Under the pieces are notes generated by a model that was given only the letters and a program-made list of their open reading frames with translations, was not told the origin of the DNA and ran no database searches. This document shows, in pieces, positions 37,308 to 45,571 of a stretch of DNA of 64,000 bases (within the stretch, counting starts at the first letter, position 1; each line of letters starts with the position of its first letter). The DNA lies in the NCBI RefSeq assembly GCF_000186345.1, contig NC_014962.1:3066450-3130449 (forward strand), written 5' to 3'. The translations under genes were made by a program, and so were the position numbers. The stretch comes from Isosphaera pallida ATCC 43644 (GTDB lineage: Bacteria > Planctomycetota > Planctomycetia > Isosphaerales > Isosphaeraceae).

Positions 37308-39002
37308 ATGAGTCGCTGGCTCAAGCTCAAGGTCGAGTTGGTCACCCCCTGCTTTCTGGCCGGTTCGCAAGGCAGTGACACCACGGACAAGGAGTTGATG
37401 CAGGAAGGGCTGCGGGTTCCCAGCCTCATTGGTTCCTGGCGATCCTGGCTGCGTGCCGATCTCGGCGCGCGGATGCCACCAAACGCGATGCGTCGTCGTG
37501 AGGATTTGCTCTTCGTGCGTCGCCGCGAGGATTTGCTCTTCGGCAGTCAGCATAGACGCGACCTTTTCCGTCATCAAGAAGGCCCAGGGATTCAGGCACG
37601 CTTGCGGGTGCGAATATCCCACACGTTGACTCAAAATCAGATCGTGTCGCAGGGCCAGAAGGCTGGATTCGGCATTCCCTACGACCACTTTCGAGCCGAA
37701 GGGGGAAGTGCGGTGGATTCCCTCGGCTATCTTCTGGGGCAAGGTTTGTACAATTTCAGAGATGGAACGACCCGGCCCGCGATCAAAGCCGGAACATCGT
37801 TTGAAGTCGAGGTGACGATTGGTCGCACACGTGACAATAAGGACAACGTGACCGAAGCACAACTCTGGGCCGACCTGCGCCGGACGTTGTGGCTCTGGTC
37901 CAACTTCGGCGGAGTCGGTTCGCGGTCGAGGCGCGGTTGGGGCAGCGTTCAGATCATGGGGATCGAAAACGTCGAAGCGATTGCCGACGCCGCCGAACGC
38001 CAAGCCTGGCAAGAGTGGTTCCCCTCCTTCGAGACCACCACCTGGAACGAGCAATCGCGTTCGGGGTTGCTCAATCGTCTGGCCGAGATGGCGGGGGTTT
38101 CCAAGGAGAACATCACGCAGTCGATTCTCTATTCCGGTCCCGAAACCGATTTGGACAATCCTCAGAGTTGCGACACTCCTCAAGGGGAAACCGCGTTCGC
38201 CCATCTCCGGTCTTTCGTGGCGGTCGTCCCGATTCGGACCGCGCACAATGAAACCTGGGCCGAAGCGTTGGCCGATCTCGCCAATGAAATGCTGGCGGTT
38301 CGCAGCAACATCGACCATAAGTCCGAAAAAGTTCGCTCCCTGCCACGCTTGCAGGATCATGATACTGTTTACCAGTACACATGCGGTCACACTCTCGATG
38401 TGGCTCCCTATCGAGCTGCGTTTGGATTGCCTCATCCCTATTACTTCGCAAGCTCAGAAGCCAAAGCCTTGTTCAACACGAGAACGGGGCGTCGCGCCTC
38501 GCCGGTGTTGCTTCATGTGGCCAAGGTTCCGGGCGATACGGCCAATCGGCCTCGGTATGTGGGCCGCGCGATCTGGTTCAAGGCGCGGCTGGTCCCTGGA
38601 GATCGTCAAGAGATCATTGAGGAAAGAGACAGGAATCGCGTCATTCCGTTTCGGAATGACAAGTGGGCTGTGGTTCGGATGTTCCTCAAAGGAATGTCCC
38701 GGGTCAATGCCGGAATGGCTCCCGGCTCGAAACCACCTTTGGTGCCTGAGCCGGTCGTCAGAGCTCCAGAGAAACCGGCGGCCATTCTTCCCTTCACGCT
38801 TCGTCCCGGTAACCGCTACGATGCGACGTTGGTTCGACTGGAGAATGGTGAATGGGGAGCGTTAATCAGGTCGAATCCCCAACCCGTCCCGCTCGTGTCC
38901 AAAGAGCCAATCACCTTAGACGAGGGGCATCGAATCGAGGTCGAATATCCCAAGGATGCCAAGGAATACAAAGTTCGGTTCAAGAAGCCATTGCGCTCTT
39001 GA
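37308..39002 (+). CDS. cmr1: Type III-B RAMP protein Cmr1 with C-terminal extension
   Basis: RAMP subunit at the head of the Cmr complex. The family features are VELVTPCFLAGSQGSD near the start, LRVPSLIGSWRSWLRADLG (R-x-P-S-x-x-G-x-x-R-x-W-x-R-A) and the FGGVGSRSRRGWGSVQI glycine-rich loop near residue 205. At 564 aa it is longer than most Cmr1 proteins. The last about 80 residues (from PEKPAAILPF) look like a compact beta domain joined by a Pro-rich linker. Residues 62-79 are a tandem copy of a 9-aa unit. Last gene of the operon; a converging oxidoreductase follows after 21 bases. Confidence 0.9.
   Translation: MSRWLKLKVELVTPCFLAGSQGSDTTDKELMQEGLRVPSLIGSWRSWLRADLGARMPPNAMRRREDLLFVRRREDLLFGSQHRRDLFRHQEGPGIQARLRVRISHTLTQNQIVSQGQKAGFGIPYDHFRAEGGSAVDSLGYLLGQGLYNFRDGTTRPAIKAGTSFEVEVTIGRTRDNKDNVTEAQLWADLRRTLWLWSNFGGVGSRSRRGWGSVQIMGIENVEAIADAAERQAWQEWFPSFETTTWNEQSRSGLLNRLAEMAGVSKENITQSILYSGPETDLDNPQSCDTPQGETAFAHLRSFVAVVPIRTAHNETWAEALADLANEMLAVRSNIDHKSEKVRSLPRLQDHDTVYQYTCGHTLDVAPYRAAFGLPHPYYFASSEAKALFNTRTGRRASPVLLHVAKVPGDTANRPRYVGRAIWFKARLVPGDRQEIIEERDRNRVIPFRNDKWAVVRMFLKGMSRVNAGMAPGSKPPLVPEPVVRAPEKPAAILPFTLRPGNRYDATLVRLENGEWGALIRSNPQPVPLVSKEPITLDEGHRIEVEYPKDAKEYKVRFKKPLRS
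37491..37544 (+). repeat. 27-bp tandem duplication inside cmr1
   Basis: Two adjacent 27-bp units, nearly identical, encode RRREDLLFV and RRREDLLFG at residues 62-79. It keeps the reading frame. The few differences lie at the start and the last codon, which suggests a fairly recent duplication. Confidence 0.9.
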
Positions 39003-39023
39003 CCGAAGTTGTCCTCGCCATCC

Positions 39024-40082
39024 TCACCGCTCCATCTCGACCACAACCTTGCCCAGGTGCGTGCCGGAGGCCAGCAGGTCATAGGCGTCGGCAAGCCGGG
39101 AGGCGGGCAGGATCGCCGAGGGTTCGATCACCGGAACGAGGCGATGGGTGTGCAAAAAGGCGTTCATCGCCTCGAAGTCGGCGGTGGAGCCGACGTAGAC
39201 GCCGTGCAGGGTGGCGTTGCGCATCGCCAACACAAACGGGTTGCCGGTCGGTTCCAGACCAGCGAGGACGCCAATCAACGCGATGTGACCGTTGTAAGCG
39301 GTCGCTTTGTAGCTTCGGGCCAGGGTACCTGGTCCACCAAGCTCGATGATCCGATCGGCCCCTCGGCCATTGGTCAGGTCACGGACGGCGCGTTCCCATT
39401 CGGGTTGGGTGGTGGTGTCGATGAGGTGGAGACGATCGGTCGCGCCTCCCCAGCTTTGCCAGAGGTCGCGGACCTTCTCCAGCTTGGCGGCCGAGCGACT
39501 GGTCAGAATCGCCCGAGCGCCCACGGCGCGGGTCATTGCCAGGGCGAACAAAGAGACGCCGCCGGTACCCATCGTCAACACGGTGTCGGCTTGGGTGGGA
39601 GCCGGTCCGCGTTGGAACAGACCATTCCAAGCGGTCACGCCAGCGCAGGGGAGGCAGGCGGCCTGGTTAAAGTCGAGATGTTCAGGGATGGTCACCCAAG
39701 CCGATTCGGGTAAGACGACGTGTTCGGCCATCATACCATCCCGCGCGCCTCCCAGGGCGGAATCGGCCGCCTCTTGGGAGAAGGGGCCACCCGGCCAGTT
39801 GGCGAAGAAGTTGGCCGCGACCCGGTCGCCGGGACGGAACCGGGTCACCTCCGCGCCGACCTCGACCACCTCGCCGGCCCCGTCGGAAAGGGGAACGAGG
39901 CCGTCGGGGTCGCCTCCATAGGTTCCCTTGCGTACCAGGAGATCCCGATAGTTGAGGGAGCAGGCCCGGATCGTGGTTCGCACGTCGCGGGGACCGACCT
40001 TGGGCGTTGGTTCGTCGGTGGCGACCGGGTCGAACGGGAACCGCGACACCGACGAGGCAGGGCGAAGGCGGTGGACCAACAT
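39024..40082 (-). CDS. MDR-family NAD(P)-dependent oxidoreductase (quinone oxidoreductase-like)
   Basis: A 352-aa medium-chain dehydrogenase/reductase. The N-terminal GroES-like domain shows SLNYRDLLVRKGTYGG and GAGEVVEVGAEVTRFRPGDRV. The Rossmann part shows LTMGTGGVSLFALAMTRAVGARAI. The usual catalytic-zinc Cys of alcohol dehydrogenases is replaced (NYRD at that place), so it belongs to the zinc-free quinone or enoyl reductase branch. The ATG at 40082 starts at MLVHRLRPASS; the frame continuing to 40277 does not look coding. It converges on cmr1 and is unrelated to the CRISPR locus by function. Confidence 0.9.
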   Translation of the reverse strand: MLVHRLRPASSVSRFPFDPVATDEPTPKVGPRDVRTTIRACSLNYRDLLVRKGTYGGDPDGLVPLSDGAGEVVEVGAEVTRFRPGDRVAANFFANWPGGPFSQEAADSALGGARDGMMAEHVVLPESAWVTIPEHLDFNQAACLPCAGVTAWNGLFQRGPAPTQADTVLTMGTGGVSLFALAMTRAVGARAILTSRSAAKLEKVRDLWQSWGGATDRLHLIDTTTQPEWERAVRDLTNGRGADRIIELGGPGTLARSYKATAYNGHIALIGVLAGLEPTGNPFVLAMRNATLHGVYVGSTADFEAMNAFLHTHRLVPVIEPSAILPASRLADAYDLLASGTHLGKVVVEMER

Positions 40083-40317
40083 GAGTTGAGGCCCTTTTTC
40101 CAGGAGAGACGACCGGGGAACGGGCGCGCCATTCCCCAGGTTATCAAATCCGTGAGGGCCGAGCAGTAGGGCGAGGCGGCGATTCGAGAGGAAGCCGGGC
40201 CTGGTTGGAGAGTCGGCTCCGGCCGGGTGGCGTCTCGAGGACTGTGAGTGACGGCTTGGGGTCGGATTCCCTCTCACTCCTCACATTTTTGCTTTTTCCG
40301 CCCTCACGGCTTTGGCC

Positions 40318-40833
40318 TCAACGCTCGTCGGTGGCGGGTGGTTGGTTCTGGGGCGGGATGGCGGCTGCGGCGGCTCGAAACTCTTTGACGAGGGTCGTTT
40401 TGGTGGTCGAATCGAGGTCAGACGATTCGATACGGGCGATCACGGCGTTCAACGCCTGGTCGCGCGGGGTGCCTTCCACCCGGTTGAGCTTGGGTGCGAG
40501 TTCCTTGGCGAGTCCTTCCAGGTTGTTAGCGGGAGTGCGTTGTCCTTTGATGCGGAGTTCTTCGCCCAGGTCGCGGCCTTCTTCGGAGAGCGAGGGATCG
40601 TCGGGGTTGAGTTCGGCGACCTTGCGTTGGAACTGAACCGACTTGGCGCGGGCGATCAACTCATCGGCCAAGGTGTCGGGGGTGATGCGGGCTAGGTCTT
40701 GGCGGTACGCCGCGTCGTCGTCGCCGCCGCATCCGGCAGGCAGGATCAAAAGGCCCAAGCAGAGCAGAGTCGAAGAGGCCAGGCCGACTGTCAAGCGGGT
40801 GAACGCGCGCAAATTGGACGGGGTCGAGTTCAT
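40318..40833 (-). CDS. Putative lipoprotein of unknown function
   Basis: A 171-aa exported protein. The signal peptide ends in the lipobox LPAGC (cleavage before the Cys), followed by an acidic GGDDDAA tether. The mature part is charged and helical with two short charged repeats, and it ends in a Pro-rich tail. I do not recognise the family. Start: the ATG at 40833 gives a normal signal peptide; the frame could extend to 40917. Confidence 0.72.
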   Translation of the reverse strand: MNSTPSNLRAFTRLTVGLASSTLLCLGLLILPAGCGGDDDAAYRQDLARITPDTLADELIARAKSVQFQRKVAELNPDDPSLSEEGRDLGEELRIKGQRTPANNLEGLAKELAPKLNRVEGTPRDQALNAVIARIESSDLDSTTKTTLVKEFRAAAAAIPPQNQPPATDER

Positions 40834-41076
40834 ACGAAACTCACTTCGGAAAGGGACCCAATGAGGTTCGGTTCGGGACACGATAGGATGGCCGAGGAGT
40901 CGCGGTGTCAATGTCAAAGCGTGCGACGACTCGGTGCCAAACGACGCCCTAGGGTGTTTGCAAGGGCGGCTAACGACTTAAGCCGCGCCGGGAGCCGCGA
41001 GTGAAGCCAAGCGGACGACCCCAGCGCGGCCATGACGATACGATGACCAGGCAGCGGAGCGTGTCACGTCAAGGGA

Positions 41077-42243
41077 TTAGAGGGCGTCGGAGGAAATGAT
41101 CTCGTTGCCCGAGGTGGTGCCGAGATACCACCAGACTTCCAGGTTGATGGTGTTCTTGATGAACCGCACGGAGCCGTCCACCATAGCGACGTTGACCCCG
41201 CCTGGATGTTCGGAGGTGGGGTTGATGAACTGATCCGACTCCATGCAACGGAAGGTGTTGGTGAAGTAGCAGGCGACGGTCGGCGAGTTAGGCGGTAGAA
41301 CATGGGTGTGGACGTGACGCTGCCAAGCGTCGGAGAAGGCCCAGAAGTCGCCCTTCTCTTCGCTCCAGGCGGGCCAGTTGACCGACAAGGTCCGGTCCAG
41401 ACCGGCGCGGACGGCCACCAGGGCGGGCAGATCGAGCGCCTCCAGGGCCATGTTTTCGGCGATGTTGCGTCGGGGATCGCGATGGTTGCCCGAGCCGTCG
41501 TTCTTGAGCGATTCGGAGTAGGCCACGGTATTAGAGGTGCCGTCGGTGATCGAGGCGATGGTCACCATGAACGTGTTGGGGGTGGCGTAAGCCAAGTTGC
41601 GGCAGGGGCCCTGGGTGGAACTCATCCGCGACATCGAGATCGAACCCATGTATTTGCCCGGCGAGGCCCCGCGGGGCGACTCGTTGGGCAGCAACACGTT
41701 GCGGGGCCGCCCGCCGTTGGCCGTGTAGTTGAAGTTGGCCATGCCCCAGTTAGCGTAGCGGTTCACCACCCCGTCGGACGGACACAGGAACGATTGAACC
41801 ACCGTGCGGTGAACCGTGTGGTTGATCCCCGTGGGAATCGCGTTGAAGCCATCGGAAACGTTGTAGTTCAGCGCGTTGAACAGCGCTTGCTGCTCCATGA
41901 ACGGCAGAATCGAGCAGTACCAGCTGCGGTTGCCCGAGAACCCCCCGGGGCTGCCCCACTCGTTGGTCCGCCGCACGTTGTGGAACGGCATCGTGCCGTT
42001 GGCCGATTCGTAGTTCATCCCCGCCAGCGCGATCTGCTTGAGGTTGTTGACGCACTGCGCTCGCCGGGCCGCCTCACGCGCGGCCTGCACCGCCGGCAGC
42101 AGCAGCGCAATCAGTACCGCGATGATGGCAATGACCACCAGAAGCTCGATCAGAGTGAAGCCCGCGCGACGACGCATCATCATCGGGAACGGGAACCGAC
42201 TTTGAGTCCACGATCGCATGGAAACGCTTTCCTTCATAGACAT
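41077..42243 (-). CDS. DUF1559 prepilin-like protein (N-terminal methylation motif)
   Basis: A 388-aa member of the large DUF1559 family that is expanded in planctomycetes. After a short basic leader, RRRAGFTLIELLVVIAIIAV is the type IV pilin-like cleavage and methylation site, cut between G and F. EARRAQCVNNLKQIALAGMNYE and the C-terminal NVAMVDGSVRFI (the H-x-G-G-x-N-x-x-x-x-D-G motif, HPGGVNVAMVDG) are the standard DUF1559 features. Family members are thought to be surface pseudopilins; the exact role is not known. No pilus assembly gene is adjacent. Confidence 0.94.
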   Translation of the reverse strand: MSMKESVSMRSWTQSRFPFPMMMRRRAGFTLIELLVVIAIIAVLIALLLPAVQAAREAARRAQCVNNLKQIALAGMNYESANGTMPFHNVRRTNEWGSPGGFSGNRSWYCSILPFMEQQALFNALNYNVSDGFNAIPTGINHTVHRTVVQSFLCPSDGVVNRYANWGMANFNYTANGGRPRNVLLPNESPRGASPGKYMGSISMSRMSSTQGPCRNLAYATPNTFMVTIASITDGTSNTVAYSESLKNDGSGNHRDPRRNIAENMALEALDLPALVAVRAGLDRTLSVNWPAWSEEKGDFWAFSDAWQRHVHTHVLPPNSPTVACYFTNTFRCMESDQFINPTSEHPGGVNVAMVDGSVRFIKNTINLEVWWYLGTTSGNEIISSDAL

Positions 42244-42660
42244 AGGTGCCGAGAATGGAAAAAAGGAAACGGGGCTCGACTCAATGGAATGTCGAGCGTC
42301 ATCAGTTTATCAGGTCCAACGTCTCTTTTTCCGATGCTGACGGCAATTTTTTGATGAATCTTTTTTGAAGATCGAGTGGATTGAGTTGGGTTGGTCTCTC
42401 GTTCCGGTGCATTCCAATACGGGAAAGGGGCGGGAGGAACGCTCATAAGTGATCGGGATTTCCTCCGAAACGCCGGTTGAAGCTGTCCGGTTGATTTGCC
42501 TTCGAGGAGTGGATCTTGCCGGGCGGGAATCTGTCGGGTGGTTGGGGAGGCGAGGCGATCTTCCAATCAGTGAGCTGGATTTGCGCAAGGCTTGTGGCAA
42601 GTCGATCACGTTGCCGGGTCGAATGGAGGACTCGAATGGCTCGAACGCTCTAGAGGGAGA
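42244..42660. other. Intergenic region upstream of the DUF1559 gene
   Basis: Partly AT-rich (42320-42380, with runs of T). It probably holds the promoter of the DUF1559 gene. No gene or RNA was recognised. Confidence 0.45.
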
Positions 42661-43932
42661 TCAGACCCGACGGTTGCTCCGGACCCGAGCCAGCGATACG
42701 GTGCCGAGGGTCATTAGGGCGGCGGCCAGGCCGAAGGCGAGGAGGGGCGAAACGACGGTCCAGAGGGTGCCGACTAAGGCGCTGGAGAGGAATTTGGCGA
42801 CGCCGTTGACCGTGCCCAGCGTTCCCAGACCGGTGCCGAGCCGATCCGCGGCGACCAGTTCGGTCGTCACCGCCGACTCCAAGGTGTCTTGAGCGGCGAC
42901 ATACAACCCGGCGGCGAGGAAGATGGTGCCCCAAACGGCCACCTGGTCGAGGTGGAAGAGAAACGCTAGAGCCGTCAGCGCGGCCGTCAGCGCGCCCAGC
43001 GCGTAGCCGACCACCAGCACGGGCAACGAGCCATGACGATCCGCTAACGCGCCGATGGGATAGGAGGCCAGCGCCTGCGTGAGGTTGCGCCCGACATAAA
43101 GCAAGCCGGCGACCTGAGCCGCCTGGACCGTCCCCATCGAGGGCGTCAGCGAGACGGTCGCGGCGAGGATCAGCAAACCGTGCGAGAAATCGCCCACGCC
43201 GAACACGCCGACCGCCCCAACGTACCTTTTGAACGAAGCGGGCAGGCCGCCGATCGTGGTGAAGAAGCTTAACGCCGGGTTGGGCGAGGATTCCGGGTCG
43301 TGGACCAATGCGAGGAAGGTGAGGACGGCCAGAACGCCGGGAACAACGCTCAACCAAAGCACCAACCGGAATGGATCGGCCGGGTTGGACCCCGACGCCT
43401 CTCCCGCCCAGGCCAAAAGAGCCACCCCAAGCAGAGGCCCGACCACCGCCCCCAGGGTGTCCATCGCGCGATGGAATCCCAACGCCCGCCCACGTGTTGG
43501 CGGGGTGATCGCCTGGACCACAATGGCGTCGCGCAACGGACCCCGCAACCCCTTCCCAAACCAGGAAACCACTCGTCCCGCCAGAACGAGCGGCCAGCCC
43601 AACGCCATAGCGATCAACGCCTGACCCAACGGCGTGAAGGCGTAACCCAGCAGCACCAGCGCCTTGCGGTGGCCGAATTTGTCGGAGAGGTAGCCCGAGA
43701 CCATCTTGGTGAAGCTGGCCACCGCGTCGGCGACGCCTTCGACGATGCCTAACACCGCCGCGGGAAGGCCAAGGACCGCGAGGAAGCCCGGCAGGATCAC
43801 CGTCGTTGTTTCGTAACAGAGGTCGCCCAGCGCGCTGGTCAAACCCGCGCCGACCACGGTGCGATTCAACCAAGAGCGATCCTGTTCATCCCGCGCGTCG
43901 GTGGCGTTGTGGTCGTTCATCGGCGTCGGCAT
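42661..43932 (-). CDS. Major facilitator superfamily transporter
   Basis: About 423 aa with 12 hydrophobic helices. MFS motif A is visible as GYLSDKFGHRKA between helices 2 and 3, and a similar GALADRHGSLP lies at the start of the second half. The segment WFGKGLRGPLRDAIV and TRGRALGFHRAMDTLGAVVGP between helices 4 and 5 are also seen in drug/H+ antiporters and in YfkF/YnfM-like carriers. The substrate is unknown. Start: ATG at 43932 is used; an ATG at 43920 (MNDHNAT) is possible. An alternative frame of 407 aa on the same strand is a shadow. Confidence 0.9.
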   Translation of the reverse strand: MPTPMNDHNATDARDEQDRSWLNRTVVGAGLTSALGDLCYETTTVILPGFLAVLGLPAAVLGIVEGVADAVASFTKMVSGYLSDKFGHRKALVLLGYAFTPLGQALIAMALGWPLVLAGRVVSWFGKGLRGPLRDAIVVQAITPPTRGRALGFHRAMDTLGAVVGPLLGVALLAWAGEASGSNPADPFRLVLWLSVVPGVLAVLTFLALVHDPESSPNPALSFFTTIGGLPASFKRYVGAVGVFGVGDFSHGLLILAATVSLTPSMGTVQAAQVAGLLYVGRNLTQALASYPIGALADRHGSLPVLVVGYALGALTAALTALAFLFHLDQVAVWGTIFLAAGLYVAAQDTLESAVTTELVAADRLGTGLGTLGTVNGVAKFLSSALVGTLWTVVSPLLAFGLAAALMTLGTVSLARVRSNRRV

Positions 43933-44506
43933 CAACCACCCTTCCCTCCCCGGCGTCGCGTCACGTCAGCCGAATGAGACCCTCAACGAGCGGCCCGTCA
44001 TTGTAGCGGATTGGAGCGCGACGCTTCCCTTGCCCTCCCTGCTCACCATGCCGTTTGATTGGCCCGTTTGCCCAACCCCGATGGGGTCGTCCCCAAGCCC
44101 TGGGCTTGGCCCTGGGAGACAACTCCGCCAAATCTCATTAAACCATCCCGGTTCCTGGCGTGGGTTCCCTGACCCCAAGGGGTCGGGGAATCAGGGTGAA
44201 GGGAAATGAACCGGCATCGTGAAAAGGGGAGGTCACACGCTGGTCGGTTTCCCAGGGCATTTAACGACCCCTTTATCAATCGAGAGGTAAGGACCCCGCA
44301 ATCGGTTGGAAACGAGTCACGCCCCCAACATCGGACTTCAGTTGGAATGACCCGGGTGATGGTTGGGAGAACCTGGTCGAGCAAGTCCTCGTTGGATTAA
44401 GAGTCCGCCAGACCGACCGTTGACAAGATGGGCGTCGAGAACGAGACGTTGTTGCCAGTCTGTTGGATGTTTAAGGATGAATCAGATTCCTCACAATAAG
44501 GAACGA
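43933..44506. other. Intergenic region with hairpin cluster
   Basis: Holds no supported gene. Between 44075 and 44190 three inverted repeats occur within 116 bases (see separate entry). The remainder is unremarkable. Confidence 0.5.
44075..44190. repeat. Cluster of three palindromic hairpins
   Basis: Three stems follow one another: ACCCC-gat-GGGGT (44075-44087), CCAAGCCC-T-GGGCTTGG (44093-44109) and TTCCCTGACCCC-AA-GGGGTCGGGGAA (44165-44190, one U-G wobble). None is followed by a U-run, so they are not plain terminators. They could mark a structured RNA or a repetitive extragenic palindrome. Confidence 0.55.
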
Positions 44507-44719
44507 ATGATGAGTTTCGATGAAACAAACGCCTCCCTGACTTCAGACAGCCATCCCAGCGCCACGGTTCCCGATGGGCGGATGCGGAGCCGTTTGGGCA
44601 GATGGGTCGTCGGGTTGGTCATGGTGCTGGCTTTGGTTGGCTTGCTCGCGTTGGTGATCAACTTTGGCGCGAGGCTGCCGATTTCCGTGATCGAGGCGCG
44701 GGAGATCACCGAAGTTTAG
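44507..44719 (+). CDS. Small single-TM membrane protein
   Basis: A 70-aa protein with a short hydrophilic N-terminus, one hydrophobic helix (WVVGLVMVLALVGLLALVINF) and a short outside tail. AAGGA lies just upstream of the double ATG (44507/44510), which supports translation here rather than from the longer frame at 44363. I do not recognise it. Positive charges before the helix (RMRSRLGR) place the N-terminus in the cytoplasm. Confidence 0.6.
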   Translation: MMSFDETNASLTSDSHPSATVPDGRMRSRLGRWVVGLVMVLALVGLLALVINFGARLPISVIEAREITEV

Positions 44720-44798
44720 CCGCCGGTCGAGTCGGATCAATGGACGTTGGCTGACGACCGCTTCCTCCGATCACCTCCCACCCCCCACCCCACCTCTT

Positions 44799-45224
44799 CT
44801 ACATGGTTTGAGCGTGGAGAGGCTGAACGACCACGGTGATCTGTCCACCCCAGGGGGCTTCGGGGTCGGGCCACTGGCGGGGGTCGGTAACCAGTTCCAG
44901 GACGTTGCGGGGTCGCCAGGGACCTTCGAGGATGGGGCGGTCGCGGGAGTCGGTGGTCGGTTCGACGATTCGACCGTTGAGGCGAACTTCCAGTAGGCCG
45001 GGGGTTGACTCCAGACGCACGATCACCCGTTGATGTTCGGGTTCGTGGGGTGGCGCGCCGAAGCGACGCCGCATCCGCAGTGGCTTGACCCGCTTTTGGG
45101 GTTCCAGGTCGGTCCAACGCAACGGCAGCGCGAAGCGTTCGGCGGGGCGGGGCGAATTGGTTTCGTCCAGCGCCTCGACCCACTCCCAGGCGCTCCGGAG
45201 ACGAATGACGTGTTCTTCGACCAT
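44799..45224 (-). CDS. Conserved-looking hypothetical protein, beta-sandwich type
   Basis: A 141-aa protein without signal peptide or TM segment. The pattern RVIVRLESTPGLLEVRLNGRIVEP followed by RPRNVLELVTDPRQW alternates strand and turn and resembles the jelly-roll modules of glycosidases, but this is a resemblance only. No catalytic residues are evident. Immediately after its stop codon the coding strand is G-rich (GGTGGGGTGGGGGGTGGG). Confidence 0.62.
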   Translation of the reverse strand: MVEEHVIRLRSAWEWVEALDETNSPRPAERFALPLRWTDLEPQKRVKPLRMRRRFGAPPHEPEHQRVIVRLESTPGLLEVRLNGRIVEPTTDSRDRPILEGPWRPRNVLELVTDPRQWPDPEAPWGGQITVVVQPLHAQTM

Positions 45225-45571
45225 GGCGCGTGCGGTCCCATCCTTGGAGTCGGAATCCAGACGAGTCGAAAAGCGTTTGAATCAAGAAGAGGAGGTCGTC
45301 AACCGGGTTGCGGGGACGAATCGAACTTCCACGCCTTAGTGGGGAGCCGCATTCCGTCCCTTCGGCGCGGGAAGGGTTTCGGACACCCTTGGTTTACGCT
45401 GACCTCGAAGGGTATGATAGCAAGTCCGCCGATTTTGCCCACCCCAGCTTGCCGCCTAGCGAGTCGATGTCTGACCTGATCGCGGCCATCCACGCTTTGG
45501 CCCTTGGCCCTCGTTTCTGGATGGTTTGATCTTCCTTTCTTCGCCGTGCTTCCGGCCGGAGAGCTGCGCCG
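45225..45571. other. Intergenic spacer
   Basis: Lies between two divergent genes. A tRNA-like T-arm (GAATCGAACTTCC near 45315) was checked and does not extend to a cloverleaf. Nothing else was recognised. Confidence 0.4.

Noticed and set aside
42650-43873. 407-aa reading frame overlapping the MFS gene on the same strand
   Set aside because: It is Arg/Gly-rich with no domain, while the other frame has clear MFS motifs and 12 helices.
45290-45415. tRNA-like T-arm (GAATCGAACTTCC) on the minus strand
   Set aside because: The T stem has a mismatch, and no matching acceptor 5' strand, D arm or anticodon stem can be found at the right distance.
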